Part shown: positions 34,451-43,643 of the stretch, one piece after another
Layout of the letters: each line of letters opens with the position of its first letter
How positions within the stretch are numbered: the first letter of the stretch is position 1
Origin: Bacillus_BD oryzisoli
GTDB lineage: Bacteria; Bacillota; Bacilli; Bacillales; Cytobacillaceae
DNA: 64,000 bases
Assembly: GCF_036670025.1 (NCBI RefSeq)
Contig: NZ_CP137640.1
Location: forward strand, 1,646,001-1,710,000
Direction: 5' to 3'
The notes under the pieces: generated by a model
Told to the model about the DNA's origin: nothing
Database searches by the model: none
Seen by the model: only the letters and a program-made list of their open reading frames with translations
Made by a program: the position numbers and the translations under genes

Positions 34451-35656
34451 ATGGACGCATTGGATATCTTAACCGACTTAGACCATTGCTTTCCGTATTT
34501 TCAGCCGGTATTTAGCGCAGATGAACATCGCGTCATTGGTTATGAAATATTAGGTAGATATAACGGTAATGGTCAATTAATTAGTCTTGGGACATTTTTT
34601 CAAGACAAAAGTATTCCAGATGAATACCGGTTAGAAGTCGATAATGCCGTTCTGACTAAGGCATTAGAGCTTGCAACTGGATTAGATCCTGACGTACTGC
34701 TTTTTGTAAACAGAGATGCGGATCTACTGATTCATGACAGCGGGGAGGAATTTTTACAATTCCTGCAGCAGTTTCAAGAGAAGGGGATCAGTTTAAATAG
34801 GATTGTATTAGAAATATCTATGGATGAACCAAAAGACGAAATGGATCATTTATTAAATTATTATCGAACATTTGGCATAAAGATCGCCATTGATAAATTG
34901 GGAGATGAAAGCAGTCATTTAGATCGAATTGGTCAGTTAAAGCCAGATATTGTAAAAGTTGATTTAATGCCTTTACGCTCAATGAATCCGCCGCCTGCCT
35001 ATCAGGATACATTATATTCGCTCTCAATTCTTGCTAGAAAAATTGGAGCAACCCTGTTGTTTAAAAATATCGAAATGGTTTATCAGCTTCAATTTGCCTG
35101 GCAGCATGGCGGAAGATACTATCAAGGTTTTTATTTAGAGAAACCAATAGCGGAATTTATACCAAGAGATATATTGAAAGAAAAATTAAAGGCTGAATTT
35201 CATGAATTTATCATTTATGAAAAGAAAAAGTTGGAAAAAGTTTTTGAGGTTACCGAAACCTTTCAAACAAAACTTCAAGAAATATTAAGTAAACATCGTA
35301 GGTCAATTAGCTTTGAAGAATTATTGAAATCACTTGGTACAGATTTAGATCAAGTCGCATTAAGAATGTATATTTGTGATGAGGATGGCTTTCAAATTTC
35401 ACCAAATATGTTTAAAAAAGAAAGTAAATGGGAATTGCAGCCGGAATATTTGCAAAAAAATTGGAGCTGGAGACCGTATTTTTTAGAAAACATGATTAGA
35501 ATGCGTAATGATAAAAGGGGAATTTTGTCTGATTTATACTGTGATATTGAAACAGGCGAAACAACGAGAACGTTTTCCTATCCGTTAAACGCACATGAAT
35601 ATTTATTTATCGATTTAAGTTATGACTTTCTTTATAATCATGATAGTTTACTTTAG
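34451..35656 (+). CDS. ykuI: EAL-domain protein YkuI (degenerate phosphodiesterase)
   Basis: 401 residues from the ATG at 34451 with GAGGAGG upstream. The first 250 residues form an EAL fold (YFQPVFSADEHRVIGYEILGR) and the last 150 a PAS-like YkuI_C domain. The EAL motif reads EIL, the loop with the paired aspartates (DDFGTG in active enzymes) reads IDKLGDESS, and other catalytic positions differ, so cyclic-di-GMP hydrolysis is doubtful; binding is more likely, as described for B. subtilis YkuI. It is transcribed away from ykuE and lies upstream of ykuJ as in B. subtilis. Confidence 0.92.
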   Translation: MDALDILTDLDHCFPYFQPVFSADEHRVIGYEILGRYNGNGQLISLGTFFQDKSIPDEYRLEVDNAVLTKALELATGLDPDVLLFVNRDADLLIHDSGEEFLQFLQQFQEKGISLNRIVLEISMDEPKDEMDHLLNYYRTFGIKIAIDKLGDESSHLDRIGQLKPDIVKVDLMPLRSMNPPPAYQDTLYSLSILARKIGATLLFKNIEMVYQLQFAWQHGGRYYQGFYLEKPIAEFIPRDILKEKLKAEFHEFIIYEKKKLEKVFEVTETFQTKLQEILSKHRRSISFEELLKSLGTDLDQVALRMYICDEDGFQISPNMFKKESKWELQPEYLQKNWSWRPYFLENMIRMRNDKRGILSDLYCDIETGETTRTFSYPLNAHEYLFIDLSYDFLYNHDSLL

Positions 35657-35898
35657 CTATAGACAGCTTTTTTGCTTATTTATGTCGAAAAAACATCAAT
35701 TTAAAGTGCTTTTGTAAAAAAAACTCGATTTTTCTTCATGTTTTACTTGTGTAATGAGTTCACTTTATTTTATGCTGTTTATATTGGCTAAATCATTTTC
35801 GTACAGGAAAATTTAGACTTTATATTTGTGGTTTAGAAATAAGTCAAATGAGAAACCTAGTAGTAAGATATTTGGCTTTTGTTGAAAGGAGAGGGAGC

Positions 35899-36135
35899 AT
35901 GTCACAGCTTCAAGGTATAATTTCAAGGTTAAAAAACCTGCAGGAACAATCAAATAATGGAGAACCTTCACAACGTTTTTTTGAGGTGAACGGTGAACGG
36001 AAATGTCAAGTAACGTATCAACCGAAAACAGAGACCTTTGAGTTGGAGGTTTATTTCGATAAGGAAAAGCCAAAAAGATACCAATTTGACAATATTGATA
36101 TGATTACGATTGAAATCTTTGATTTAATTCAATAA
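35899..36135 (+). CDS. ykuJ: YkuJ family protein (DUF1797)
   Basis: 78 residues from the ATG at 35899, after AAAGGAGAGGG. It is a small alpha-beta protein; SQLQGIISRLKNLQEQ opens the sequence and the strands FEVNGERKCQVTYQP and FELEVYFDKE follow, as in B. subtilis YkuJ, for which a structure but no function is known. The 240-bp gap from ykuI holds no gene. A terminator follows. Confidence 0.88.
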   Translation: MSQLQGIISRLKNLQEQSNNGEPSQRFFEVNGERKCQVTYQPKTETFELEVYFDKEKPKRYQFDNIDMITIEIFDLIQ

Positions 36136-36146
36136 TAATGTTACAT

Positions 36147-36171
36147 AAGGAACCAGAATGGTTCCTTTTTT
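36147..36171 (+). terminator. Terminator after ykuJ
   Basis: AAGGAACCA (36147-36155) pairs with TGGTTCCTT (36159-36167), followed by Ts. Confidence 0.85.
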
Positions 36172-36319
36172 GCAGGTGATCTGTATCACTGTATAAGATG
36201 GCTGCAGTTGGTCTTTATCCTTCTCCTTCAATGCAAAATGGGCTGGGTAAAAGAAGCGAAAAATTGTAAACTGTGTTACAATATATTTTATGAAATTACT
36301 ATTTAGGGAGTTTTCAGCT

Positions 36320-36760
36320 ATGATCAATCTTGGCGATGAGTTTTTAAATATTAATATCCGCGATTTAATGATTCCAGCTGAGCGGGTAGCTCATGTTCAA
36401 GTAGGAAATAGTCTGGAGCATGCTCTTTTGGTATTAACAAAAAGTGGCTACACGGCAATACCTGTCCTTGATCCTCATTATAAGCTACATGGACTTATAT
36501 CCACCCCGATTATTATGGAATCGATTCTTGGGCTCGAAAGAATTGAATATGAAAAATTGGAACAAAGCCGGGTCGAGCAGGTGATGAATAAAAATGTTCC
36601 ACATCTGCAAATTGATGCTTCCATCCAAAATACGATTTGCTTACTGGTGGACCATCCTTTTTTATGTGTGGAAAATGAAGATGGGTTGTTTGAAGGAATC
36701 TTAACAAGAAGAGCTGTATTACATTTGTTAAATGATGGCCTTCAACCTGATACCAATTGA
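36320..36760 (+). CDS. cbpB: Cyclic-di-AMP binding CBS protein CbpB (DarB, YkuL)
   Basis: 146 residues from the ATG at 36320; the frame opens at 36290, but GGGAG lies nine bases before 36320. Two CBS domains are present (LMIPAERVAHVQVGNSLEHALLVLTKSGYTAIPVLD and the second ending in GILTRRAVLHLL; only parts matter: the AHVQVGN and GYTAIPVL stretches are nearly invariant with B. subtilis DarB). The apo-protein stimulates Rel and pyruvate carboxylase in B. subtilis; c-di-AMP blocks this. KtrC, another c-di-AMP receptor, lies 4.5 kb downstream. Confidence 0.92.
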   Translation: MINLGDEFLNINIRDLMIPAERVAHVQVGNSLEHALLVLTKSGYTAIPVLDPHYKLHGLISTPIIMESILGLERIEYEKLEQSRVEQVMNKNVPHLQIDASIQNTICLLVDHPFLCVENEDGLFEGILTRRAVLHLLNDGLQPDTN

Positions 36761-36762
36761 GG

Positions 36763-36793
36763 GAGGATGTCAAAAGACATCCTCTAATTTTTT
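36763..36793 (+). terminator. Terminator after cbpB
   Basis: GAGGATGTC (36763-36771) pairs with GACATCCTC (36776-36784), followed by a T-rich tract. Confidence 0.85.
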
Positions 36794-36841
36794 CCTATTG
36801 ATAAGATCACGATTGTGTAACAGATAGAAAGGGTTGTTTTA

Positions 36842-38347
36842 ATGGAGAAAGCGCTAACAAAAGGGCAATCGAGAAAGAAAACTAATCGTCCGATTGTTCT
36901 TGCCTCTATTATGCTTGCCATGTTTTTAGGTGCAATTGAGGGAACGATTGTTTCAACAGCCATGCCGGCTATTGTTGGAGAATTGGGTGGTTTTTCTTTA
37001 TATGGCTGGGTATTTTCTGTTTATTTATTAATGAATGCTGTGACCGTATTAATTTATGGCAAGCTTTCTGATTTATTTGGTAGGAAACCTATTATATTAA
37101 TCGGAATTATGATTTTTTTAATTGGTTCCATTTTATGCGGGTTTGCTGAATCAATGACAATGCTTATTATCTTTCGCTTTATCCAAGGGCTGGGAGCAGG
37201 AGCTATTACACCAATTGCCACTACCATTGTGGGTGATATCTATACAAAGGAAGAAAGAGCGAATATTCAAGGCTATCTTTCGAGTGTTTGGGGAATTTCA
37301 GCTATTGTTGGACCGGCACTGGGTGGGCTTCTCGTTGAGTATGTGAGCTGGAGATTTGTTTTTTGGCTCAATATTCCGCTTGGGATTTTAGCGAGTATTG
37401 GTATTGGAGTATTTTTACATGAACATGTGACAAGGAAGAAACATCGAATTGACTATCGAGGGGCAGTATTGATGATGATTTCAGTTTCCTGTCTCATGTT
37501 TGTCCTTGTAGAAGGAGGAACAGGCTGGGCGTGGATGTCTTTTGAATCCATAAGTTTACTAGCGGTCAGTGTGATCACCTTTATTTTTTTCTATTTTCAA
37601 GAAAAGAGAGCAGAAGAACCGATTATGCCTTTTTCAATCTGGAAGGAACGGCCCATTTTTATCGCAAATATGACGTCGTTAACAACAGGTATTATGTTGA
37701 TCGGGATTTCAAGTTTTCTGCCGACATTTGTTCAAGGTGTTATGGAGCAGTCTCCTATTGTTGCAGGTTTTACGCTGACAACCATGTCAATTGGCTGGCC
37801 GATTGCTTCGACATTTGCAGGTTCACTGCTGTTAAAGATTGGTTTTAGAACAACTTCCCTTTTTGGTGGTGCAGCCTTAGTACTAGGGAGTATTCTGTTT
37901 ATTACATTAACCCCTCATGCTGGTCCAATTTGGGCTGCTGTCGGTTCTTTCTTTATCGGAATTGGAATGGGATTAACAACGACGACATTTATTGTTACGA
38001 TTCAGAGCACTGTAAGTTGGGAACAAAGGGGAATTGCGACTGCCTCCAATTCATTTATGCGAAATTTAGGAAACACTATTGGTGCTGCACTGCTTGGAGG
38101 TATTTTAAACAGCCAAATATTACGTTATTTTAAGGAGAATGGTCAGGATCTAACGACGGACCTTTCGGTAGACTCCATTAATATTCTACTTAATGAAAAA
38201 GACAGAAATATGCTGCCTGACAGTCTTCTTCAATTCCTTCAAGATAGTTTAACGTATTCCCTGCATATTGTGTATTACGTTGTCCTATTGATTGCCGTTA
38301 TTAGTTTTGTTCTTATTTTATTATTGCCTCGTGAGAAAAAGGTCTGA
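36842..38347 (+). CDS. DHA2-family MFS multidrug exporter
   Basis: 501 residues with about 14 hydrophobic helices. Motif A of drug antiporters is in GKLSDLFGRKP between helices 2 and 3, the acidic residue in LGAIEGTIVSTAMPAI marks helix 1, and motif C-like SVWGISAIVGPALGGLLVE marks helix 5. This is the EmrB/QacA type driven by the proton gradient. The substrates cannot be told. It stands alone between cbpB and the CAP gene, where B. subtilis has ccpC and the flavodoxins. AAAGGG precedes the ATG. Confidence 0.9.
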   Translation: MEKALTKGQSRKKTNRPIVLASIMLAMFLGAIEGTIVSTAMPAIVGELGGFSLYGWVFSVYLLMNAVTVLIYGKLSDLFGRKPIILIGIMIFLIGSILCGFAESMTMLIIFRFIQGLGAGAITPIATTIVGDIYTKEERANIQGYLSSVWGISAIVGPALGGLLVEYVSWRFVFWLNIPLGILASIGIGVFLHEHVTRKKHRIDYRGAVLMMISVSCLMFVLVEGGTGWAWMSFESISLLAVSVITFIFFYFQEKRAEEPIMPFSIWKERPIFIANMTSLTTGIMLIGISSFLPTFVQGVMEQSPIVAGFTLTTMSIGWPIASTFAGSLLLKIGFRTTSLFGGAALVLGSILFITLTPHAGPIWAAVGSFFIGIGMGLTTTTFIVTIQSTVSWEQRGIATASNSFMRNLGNTIGAALLGGILNSQILRYFKENGQDLTTDLSVDSINILLNEKDRNMLPDSLLQFLQDSLTYSLHIVYYVVLLIAVISFVLILLLPREKKV

Positions 38348-38427
38348 TCGATGAAAATTTCCACAAATATCTTCTCATACTTTTATTATGTTTTTTTCAA
38401 ACTAATGAAAGTGAGGAGATGATAACA

Positions 38428-39057
38428 TTGAAAAAATTAGTAATTTTTTTACTAACTGTGTTATTTAGTATGAGTATCATACCGCGGGAATCCAATGCTC
38501 AATCAATTACCATGTATAAAGAACCGCCATTTGAGCACTATAAAATTTCAAGCGGAGATACCTTTTGGTTCATTGCGAAACGTTATGGACTAGATTACAA
38601 AAGATTGATGCAATTGAATCCTAACGCGGATCCATATAATTTGCAAATCGGAAGTGTGATCCGCTTAAAAGAAAGTGCTGCTTCTGCTAGTACCTTTGAG
38701 GATGAAGTGTTCCGTTTAGTGAATGCTGAACGAACAAAACAGGGATTGCGTTCGCTCCAGCATCGTGCTGATGTAAAAAATGTTGCTGAGAAGAAAGCAA
38801 TGGATATGATTAACAGTAACTATTTCTCTCATAACAGTCCAAACTATGGCAGCCCATTTGAGATGCTTAAGACTTTTGGTATAACTTATCGGTCCGCTGG
38901 AGAAAACATTGCGAAAGGTCAAAGGTCACCTCAAGAAGTCATGAATGCATGGATGAATTCGTCTGGACATCGTGCTAATATTCTAAATCCAAGCTATAAT
39001 GCAATTGGTGTGGGCTACTATAACGGTGCTTGGGTTCAATTATTTATCCAATCATAA
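38428..39057 (+). CDS. Secreted LysM-CAP domain protein (YkwD-like)
   Basis: 209 residues from a TTG at 38428, nine bases after GAGGAG; the ATG at 38419 touches the site. A signal peptide (KKLVIFLLTVLFSMS) is followed by a LysM module (HYKISSGDTFWFIAKRYGL) and a CAP/SCP domain (FRLVNAERTKQGLRSL, YFSHNSPNYGSPFEM, GENIAKG, SGHRANILNPSYNAIGVG). CAP proteins of Bacillus are secreted and linked to the cell wall or spore; their activity is unknown. It is monocistronic. Confidence 0.88.
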   Translation: MKKLVIFLLTVLFSMSIIPRESNAQSITMYKEPPFEHYKISSGDTFWFIAKRYGLDYKRLMQLNPNADPYNLQIGSVIRLKESAASASTFEDEVFRLVNAERTKQGLRSLQHRADVKNVAEKKAMDMINSNYFSHNSPNYGSPFEMLKTFGITYRSAGENIAKGQRSPQEVMNAWMNSSGHRANILNPSYNAIGVGYYNGAWVQLFIQS

Positions 39058-39063
39058 TAATTA

Positions 39064-39110
39064 TGCTGACAAAGCGTGAGTATACGCTCTCGCGCTTGTC
39101 AGCATTTTTT
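39064..39110 (+). terminator. Terminator after the CAP gene
   Basis: TGCTGACAA (39064-39072) pairs with TTGTCAGCA, extended by GCG/CGC with a bulge, and followed by six Ts. Confidence 0.85.
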
Positions 39111-39217
39111 AATCGGTATAGCAGATAGTGTACAGTTTTTTTGCTTGTTTTCAATGCTTTTGTTTGATAAAGTAATTTTTAGCAATATCTTTATAATATA
39201 AATCGGGGGTAATGGTA

Positions 39218-39928
39218 ATGAACATGATGGATGCAAATGAAATCATCAGTTTTATTCAAAACAGTAAAAAATCAACACCAGTAAAAGTATACATAAAAGG
39301 TAATTTAGAAGGTATTGAATTTGGCTCTAATAGTAAATCATTTATTGCTGGAAATAGTGGTGTTGTTTTTGGGGAATGGGCTGAAATCAGCGAAGTAATC
39401 GAAAATCATAAAGACAAAATTGAAGATTATGTCATTGAAAATGACCGCAGAAATTCAGCGATTCCATTATTAGATATGAAAAATATTAATGCAAGAATTG
39501 AGCCAGGTGCCATCATTCGTGATCAAGTAGAGATTGGGAACAATGCTGTTATCATGATGGGTGCTTCTATCAATATTGGTGCAGTAATCGGCGAAGGCAC
39601 GATGATTGATATGAACGCTGTTCTTGGTGGACGAGCAACTGTTGGGAAGAATTGTCACATTGGTGCCGGCACTGTATTAGCAGGAGTAATTGAGCCGCCA
39701 TCAGCTAAACCGGTTATCGTAGAAGATGACGTTGTAATCGGAGCAAATTGCGTTGTGCTTGAAGGAGTTACAATTGGAAAAGGTGCAGTGGTTGCAGCAG
39801 GTGCAATCGTCATTGATGATGTTCCTCCGTACACTGTGGTGGCAGGTACACCGGCACGTGTTATTAAAGAAATAGATGAAAAAACAAAATCAAAAACAGA
39901 AATTAAACAAGAGCTTCGTCAACTGTAA
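39218..39928 (+). CDS. dapH: Tetrahydrodipicolinate N-acetyltransferase DapH
   Basis: 236 residues from the ATG at 39218, eight bases after GGGGG. The N-terminal DapH domain starts MDANEIISFIQNSKKSTPVK, and the rest is a left-handed beta-helix of hexapeptide repeats (IGNNAVIMMGASINIGAVIG, IGAGTVLAGVIEPPSA). It acetylates tetrahydrodipicolinate from acetyl-CoA in the acetylase branch of lysine and meso-diaminopimelate synthesis. DapL follows 83 bp downstream, completing the branch, as in B. subtilis ykuQ-ykuR. Confidence 0.96.
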   Translation: MNMMDANEIISFIQNSKKSTPVKVYIKGNLEGIEFGSNSKSFIAGNSGVVFGEWAEISEVIENHKDKIEDYVIENDRRNSAIPLLDMKNINARIEPGAIIRDQVEIGNNAVIMMGASINIGAVIGEGTMIDMNAVLGGRATVGKNCHIGAGTVLAGVIEPPSAKPVIVEDDVVIGANCVVLEGVTIGKGAVVAAGAIVIDDVPPYTVVAGTPARVIKEIDEKTKSKTEIKQELRQL

Positions 39929-39937
39929 TTTAGGACT

Positions 39938-39968
39938 AAGCGTGGACGATATTAGTCCACGCTTTCTT
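39938..39968 (+). terminator. Hairpin between dapH and dapL
   Basis: AAGCGTGGAC (39938-39947) pairs with GTCCACGCTT (39955-39964), followed by TCTTT. The T run is short, so it may reduce rather than stop transcription into dapL. Confidence 0.7.
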
Positions 39969-40011
39969 TACAGAATTATGCCCTCTAAACAAGAAAGGAA
40001 GGTGTCATTAT

Positions 40012-41133
40012 ATGAGTTCGTTTGTTAAAATTCGACGTGATCTTCATCAAATTCCGGAGCTTGGCTTTCAAGAGTTTAAAACTCAACGTTATGTCTTATC
40101 CTATTTGCAAACTTTACCGGAAGCAAGGTTAGAAATCAAACTATGGGAAACAGGAATCTTTGTTAAGGTAAAAGGTACAGAGCCGAAAAAAATCATAGGA
40201 TACCGAACTGATATAGACGGCTTACCAATTGTAGAAGAGACTGGCCTAGAATTTCATTCAAAGCATGCAACAGAAATGCATGCCTGTGGTCACGATTTCC
40301 ATATGTCGATTGCGCTTGGAGTATTGACGCACTTTGTTCATCATCCAATAAAAGATGATTTACTTTTTATTTTTCAACCTGCTGAAGAAGGACCGGGCGG
40401 TGCTGAGCCGATGTTAAAAACGGATATTATGAAGGAATGGATGCCTGATATGATTTTAGCCCTTCATATTGCACCTGAATATCCGGTTGGTTCGATAGCG
40501 ATAAGAGAAGGACTGTTATTTGCTAACACATCTGAATTATTTATTGACTTGAAGGGTAAAGGAGGACATGCGGCTTATCCTCATCAAACAAATGACATGA
40601 TTATTGCTGCGTGTTCTTTAGTGACACAGCTTCAAAGCATTATCTCCAGAAATGTCGACCCGCTAGATAGTGCAGTTATAACAATAGGTAAAATAACAAG
40701 TGGAACTGTGCAAAATATTATTGCTGAAAAAGCTAGACTTGAAGGAACCATTCGCACTCTGTCTGTTGAGTCAATGGATAAAGTGAAAAAACGGATTGAA
40801 GAAATCGTTAAAGGAATTGAAGTTGGGTATCAATGTGAAACGAAAATTGATTTTGGTGCCATGTATTATCAAGTTTATAATGAAGCGAAGCTGACAAAAG
40901 AATTTATGGAGTTCGTAGATCGTAACACAGACGTAAAGGTCATTGAATGTAATGAAGCTATGACCGGCGAAGATTTTGGTTATATGTTAAAAGAAATACC
41001 AGGTTTTATGTTTTGGCTTGGTGTTGAATCAGAATATGGCCTCCACCATTCAAAGCTTAATCCAAACGAACAAGCCATTGATACAGCGATCAATATGATT
41101 TGTCAATACATCGAATATAAAGGAAATGCTTGA
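40012..41133 (+). CDS. dapL: N-acetyldiaminopimelate deacetylase DapL
   Basis: 373 residues, M20D metallopeptidase family. Metal ligands are in MHACGHDFHMS and QPAEEGPGGAEP; the dimerisation domain contains GKGGHAAYPHQTND and the C-terminal ligand is in GLHHSKLNPNEQA. The enzyme removes acetate from N-acetyl-LL-diaminopimelate. AAAGGAAGG precedes the ATG. Together with DapH it supplies diaminopimelate for peptidoglycan, lysine and, in spore formers, dipicolinate precursors upstream. Confidence 0.95.
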   Translation: MSSFVKIRRDLHQIPELGFQEFKTQRYVLSYLQTLPEARLEIKLWETGIFVKVKGTEPKKIIGYRTDIDGLPIVEETGLEFHSKHATEMHACGHDFHMSIALGVLTHFVHHPIKDDLLFIFQPAEEGPGGAEPMLKTDIMKEWMPDMILALHIAPEYPVGSIAIREGLLFANTSELFIDLKGKGGHAAYPHQTNDMIIAACSLVTQLQSIISRNVDPLDSAVITIGKITSGTVQNIIAEKARLEGTIRTLSVESMDKVKKRIEEIVKGIEVGYQCETKIDFGAMYYQVYNEAKLTKEFMEFVDRNTDVKVIECNEAMTGEDFGYMLKEIPGFMFWLGVESEYGLHHSKLNPNEQAIDTAINMICQYIEYKGNA

Positions 41134-41141
41134 TAGATGTT

Positions 41142-41165
41142 AAACCGGGGTAACCGGTTTTTTTA
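41142..41165 (+). terminator. Terminator after dapL
   Basis: AAACCGG (41142-41148) pairs with CCGGTTT (41154-41160), followed by Ts. Confidence 0.85.
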
Positions 41166-41254
41166 GTATTCTTAAATTGAGTTAATAGGATACATATAGT
41201 TAACGGTATTTATGCTAAAATATGAAGAGCATATTTTGTATTACGGAGGAATGA

Positions 41255-41914
41255 ATGGTGAAAAAGGAATTTGCAGTCATCGGCTTAGGTCGTTTTGGAG
41301 GAAGTATTTGCCGTACGTTTGCAGAGCAAGGAATGGAAGTAATGGCGATTGATAATAATGAAGATCGGGTTAATGAGTATTCGGCCATTGCTTCACATGC
41401 TGTTGTAGGTGATTCAACCGATGAAAAGGTATTAAAAAGCCTGGGGATTCGTAACTTTGACCATGTTATTGTCGCAATTGGCGACAACATTCAAGCGAGT
41501 ATATTAACAACGATCATATTAAAAGAACTTGGTGTGAAAAATATTACCGTAAAAGCGCAAAATGATTATCATGAAAAGGTATTGCTGAAGATTGGCGCTG
41601 ACCATGTGGTTCATCCGGAACGGGATATGGGAAGAAGAATCGCAAATAATATGATTTCTAATAGTGTCCTTGACTATTTGGAGCTCTCTGATGAGCATAG
41701 CATCGTTGAGATTGTTGCCAGTGAAAAGATTGATGGCCACTCGATTCTTAACTTGGACATTCGTGCTCAGTATGGAATTAATATTGTTGCGATCAAAAGA
41801 ACGAATGAAATTATTGTTTCTCCGCAAGCAAATGAGATTATCCATGAAAAAGATATTCTTATTGTCATTGGTGCAGATGCAGATATTAATCGTTTTGAGA
41901 AAAAAGTCTTATAG
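41255..41914 (+). CDS. ktrC: Potassium uptake regulator KtrC
   Basis: 219 residues. The RCK_N domain opens with EFAVIGLGRFGGSICRTF, the nucleotide-binding Rossmann loop that senses ATP/ADP; NIQASILTTIILKELGV and HPERDMGRRIA are near identical to B. subtilis KtrC. The RCK_C domain (about 135-219) binds c-di-AMP in that species, which closes the KtrCD channel. The membrane subunit KtrD is not in the window. The stop codon lies in a bidirectional terminator shared with rnjA. Confidence 0.95.
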   Translation: MVKKEFAVIGLGRFGGSICRTFAEQGMEVMAIDNNEDRVNEYSAIASHAVVGDSTDEKVLKSLGIRNFDHVIVAIGDNIQASILTTIILKELGVKNITVKAQNDYHEKVLLKIGADHVVHPERDMGRRIANNMISNSVLDYLELSDEHSIVEIVASEKIDGHSILNLDIRAQYGINIVAIKRTNEIIVSPQANEIIHEKDILIVIGADADINRFEKKVL

Positions 41915-41946
41915 AAAAAGAAGCGCCATTTGGTGCTTCTTTTTCT
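41912..41946. terminator. Bidirectional terminator between ktrC and rnjA
   Basis: TAGAAAAAGAAGC(G)CCA pairs with TGG(T)GCTTCTTTTTCTA; it includes the ktrC stop codon. Confidence 0.85.
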
Positions 41947-41972
41947 ATAAGCTGTGATGAAAAGCTTAAGCT

Positions 41973-43640
41973 TTACACTTCCATTATGATAGGCAATATC
42001 ATTGGACGGCGCTTTGTTTTCTCATATAAATACGGTGCAAGTGTATCGGTAATTTCATTTTTAATTTCTGACCACTGCGTTGTACGTCTTTCCATCACTT
42101 TATTTAAGTGTTTTGTAATCAGGCTTTGTGCGTCATTGATTAAATCGCCTGATTCCCTCATATAGACAAAACCGCGAGAAATAATATCAGGTCCAGCCGC
42201 AATTTTGAAATCTCTCATATTGATGCTGACGACTACGACAACAAGACCTTCTTCGGAAAGGATTCGTCGATCACGCAGAACAATATTGCCGATATCGCCA
42301 ATGCCGCTTCCATCAATATAAACATTCCCTGAAGGAACTTTACCAGCTACTCGAGCCTGATCTTCACTAAGGGCGAGAACTTCACCGTTATCCATAATAA
42401 AACAGTTTTCTTCATCAACGCCGCAGTCTACAGCTAATTTCGCATGCATAATCTGCATACGGTATTCACCGTGAATTGGCATGAAAAACTTTGGTTTAAT
42501 GAGTCTGAGCATTAATTTTTGTTCTTCTTGTCCGCCATGGCCGGATGTGTGAATATCACTCAGTTTACCATGGATTACTTCTGCTCCTGCTCTAAAAAGC
42601 ATATTAATTGTCCGGCTGACACTTATTGTATTACCAGGAATCGGAGATGAAGAAAATACAACTGTATCACCTGGGATAATTTGAATTTGACGGTGTGTAC
42701 CATTTGCAATTCTTGATAATGCTGCCATTGGTTCCCCTTGACTTCCGGTACATAGGATGGTAACCCTATCGGCAGGGAGGCGGTTAATTGTCTGTGCATC
42801 GATAAAGGTATCCTTGGGTGCACGAATATAACCAAGTTCTAATCCTATATTGATAGCTGCCTCCATACTGCGTCCAAATACCGCGATTTTTCGGCCGTTT
42901 GCAACCGCTGCTTCTGTTACTTGCTGTAAGCGGTGTATATTTGAAGCAAAAGTAGCGAAGATGATGCGACCTTGTACTTTTCTAAAAATATCGTGGATTG
43001 TATCGCCTACGCGTCTTTCAGACATGGTGAAATTAGGTATTTCACTATTTGTACTGTCAGATAATAAGCAAAGGACACCTTCTTTTCCTATTTCAGCCAT
43101 TTTAGTTAAATTTGCCGGCTCACCAACTGGAGTAAAGTCAAATTTGAAATCCCCTGTATGAACAATTTGTCCTGGAGGGGTTTTGACTACGATTCCAAAT
43201 GAATCAGGGATGCTATGCGTAGTACGAAAAAATGTAACCGATGTTTTTCGGAATTTTATAATGTCATCTTCTTTGATTTCATGCAGCTTGGCTTGCCTTA
43301 AAAGACCGTGTTCTTCTAATTTATTCCGCAACAATCCTAAAGCTAATTTACCGCCGTAAATCGGAATATTGACTTGGCGCAATAAGTAAGGAATACCGCC
43401 AATATGGTCCTCGTGTCCGTGTGTGATAAAAAGACCTTTAATTTTTTCTTCGTTTTTAACTAAGTAAGTATAATCCGGTATAACATAGTCAATTCCGAGC
43501 AATTCATCCTCAGGGAATTTAATTCCAGCATCGATTAGAATAATTTCATCCTGAAATTGCACTGCATACGTATTTTTACCGATTTCCCCTAGACCTCCCA
43601 GGGCAAATACAGCCGTTTGATCATTTTTTACAAATTTCAT
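41973..43640 (-). CDS. rnjA: Ribonuclease J1
   Basis: 555 residues, the same length as B. subtilis RNase J1. The metallo-beta-lactamase core has HGHEDH at residues 74-79, the beta-CASP insertion follows (TILCTGSQGEPMAALSRI), and the C-terminal part contains HTSGHGGQEE and MPIHGEYRM. It is a 5'-3' exonuclease and endonuclease that matures rRNA and degrades mRNA. The gene starts three bases after the rpoY stop, so the two are one transcript. Confidence 0.97.
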   Translation of the reverse strand: MKFVKNDQTAVFALGGLGEIGKNTYAVQFQDEIILIDAGIKFPEDELLGIDYVIPDYTYLVKNEEKIKGLFITHGHEDHIGGIPYLLRQVNIPIYGGKLALGLLRNKLEEHGLLRQAKLHEIKEDDIIKFRKTSVTFFRTTHSIPDSFGIVVKTPPGQIVHTGDFKFDFTPVGEPANLTKMAEIGKEGVLCLLSDSTNSEIPNFTMSERRVGDTIHDIFRKVQGRIIFATFASNIHRLQQVTEAAVANGRKIAVFGRSMEAAINIGLELGYIRAPKDTFIDAQTINRLPADRVTILCTGSQGEPMAALSRIANGTHRQIQIIPGDTVVFSSSPIPGNTISVSRTINMLFRAGAEVIHGKLSDIHTSGHGGQEEQKLMLRLIKPKFFMPIHGEYRMQIMHAKLAVDCGVDEENCFIMDNGEVLALSEDQARVAGKVPSGNVYIDGSGIGDIGNIVLRDRRILSEEGLVVVVVSINMRDFKIAAGPDIISRGFVYMRESGDLINDAQSLITKHLNKVMERRTTQWSEIKNEITDTLAPYLYEKTKRRPMILPIIMEV

Positions 43641-43643
43641 TAT

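Noticed and set aside
35683..35689. Isolated Spo0A-box heptamer TGTCGAA in the ykuI-ykuJ gap
   Set aside because: A single 7-mer is expected several times by chance in 64 kb, and no promoter is clear beside it.
35657..35898. Possible FsrA-type iron-sparing RNA between ykuI and ykuJ
   Set aside because: I looked because of the gene neighbourhood, but found neither a Fur box nor a terminator in this gap.
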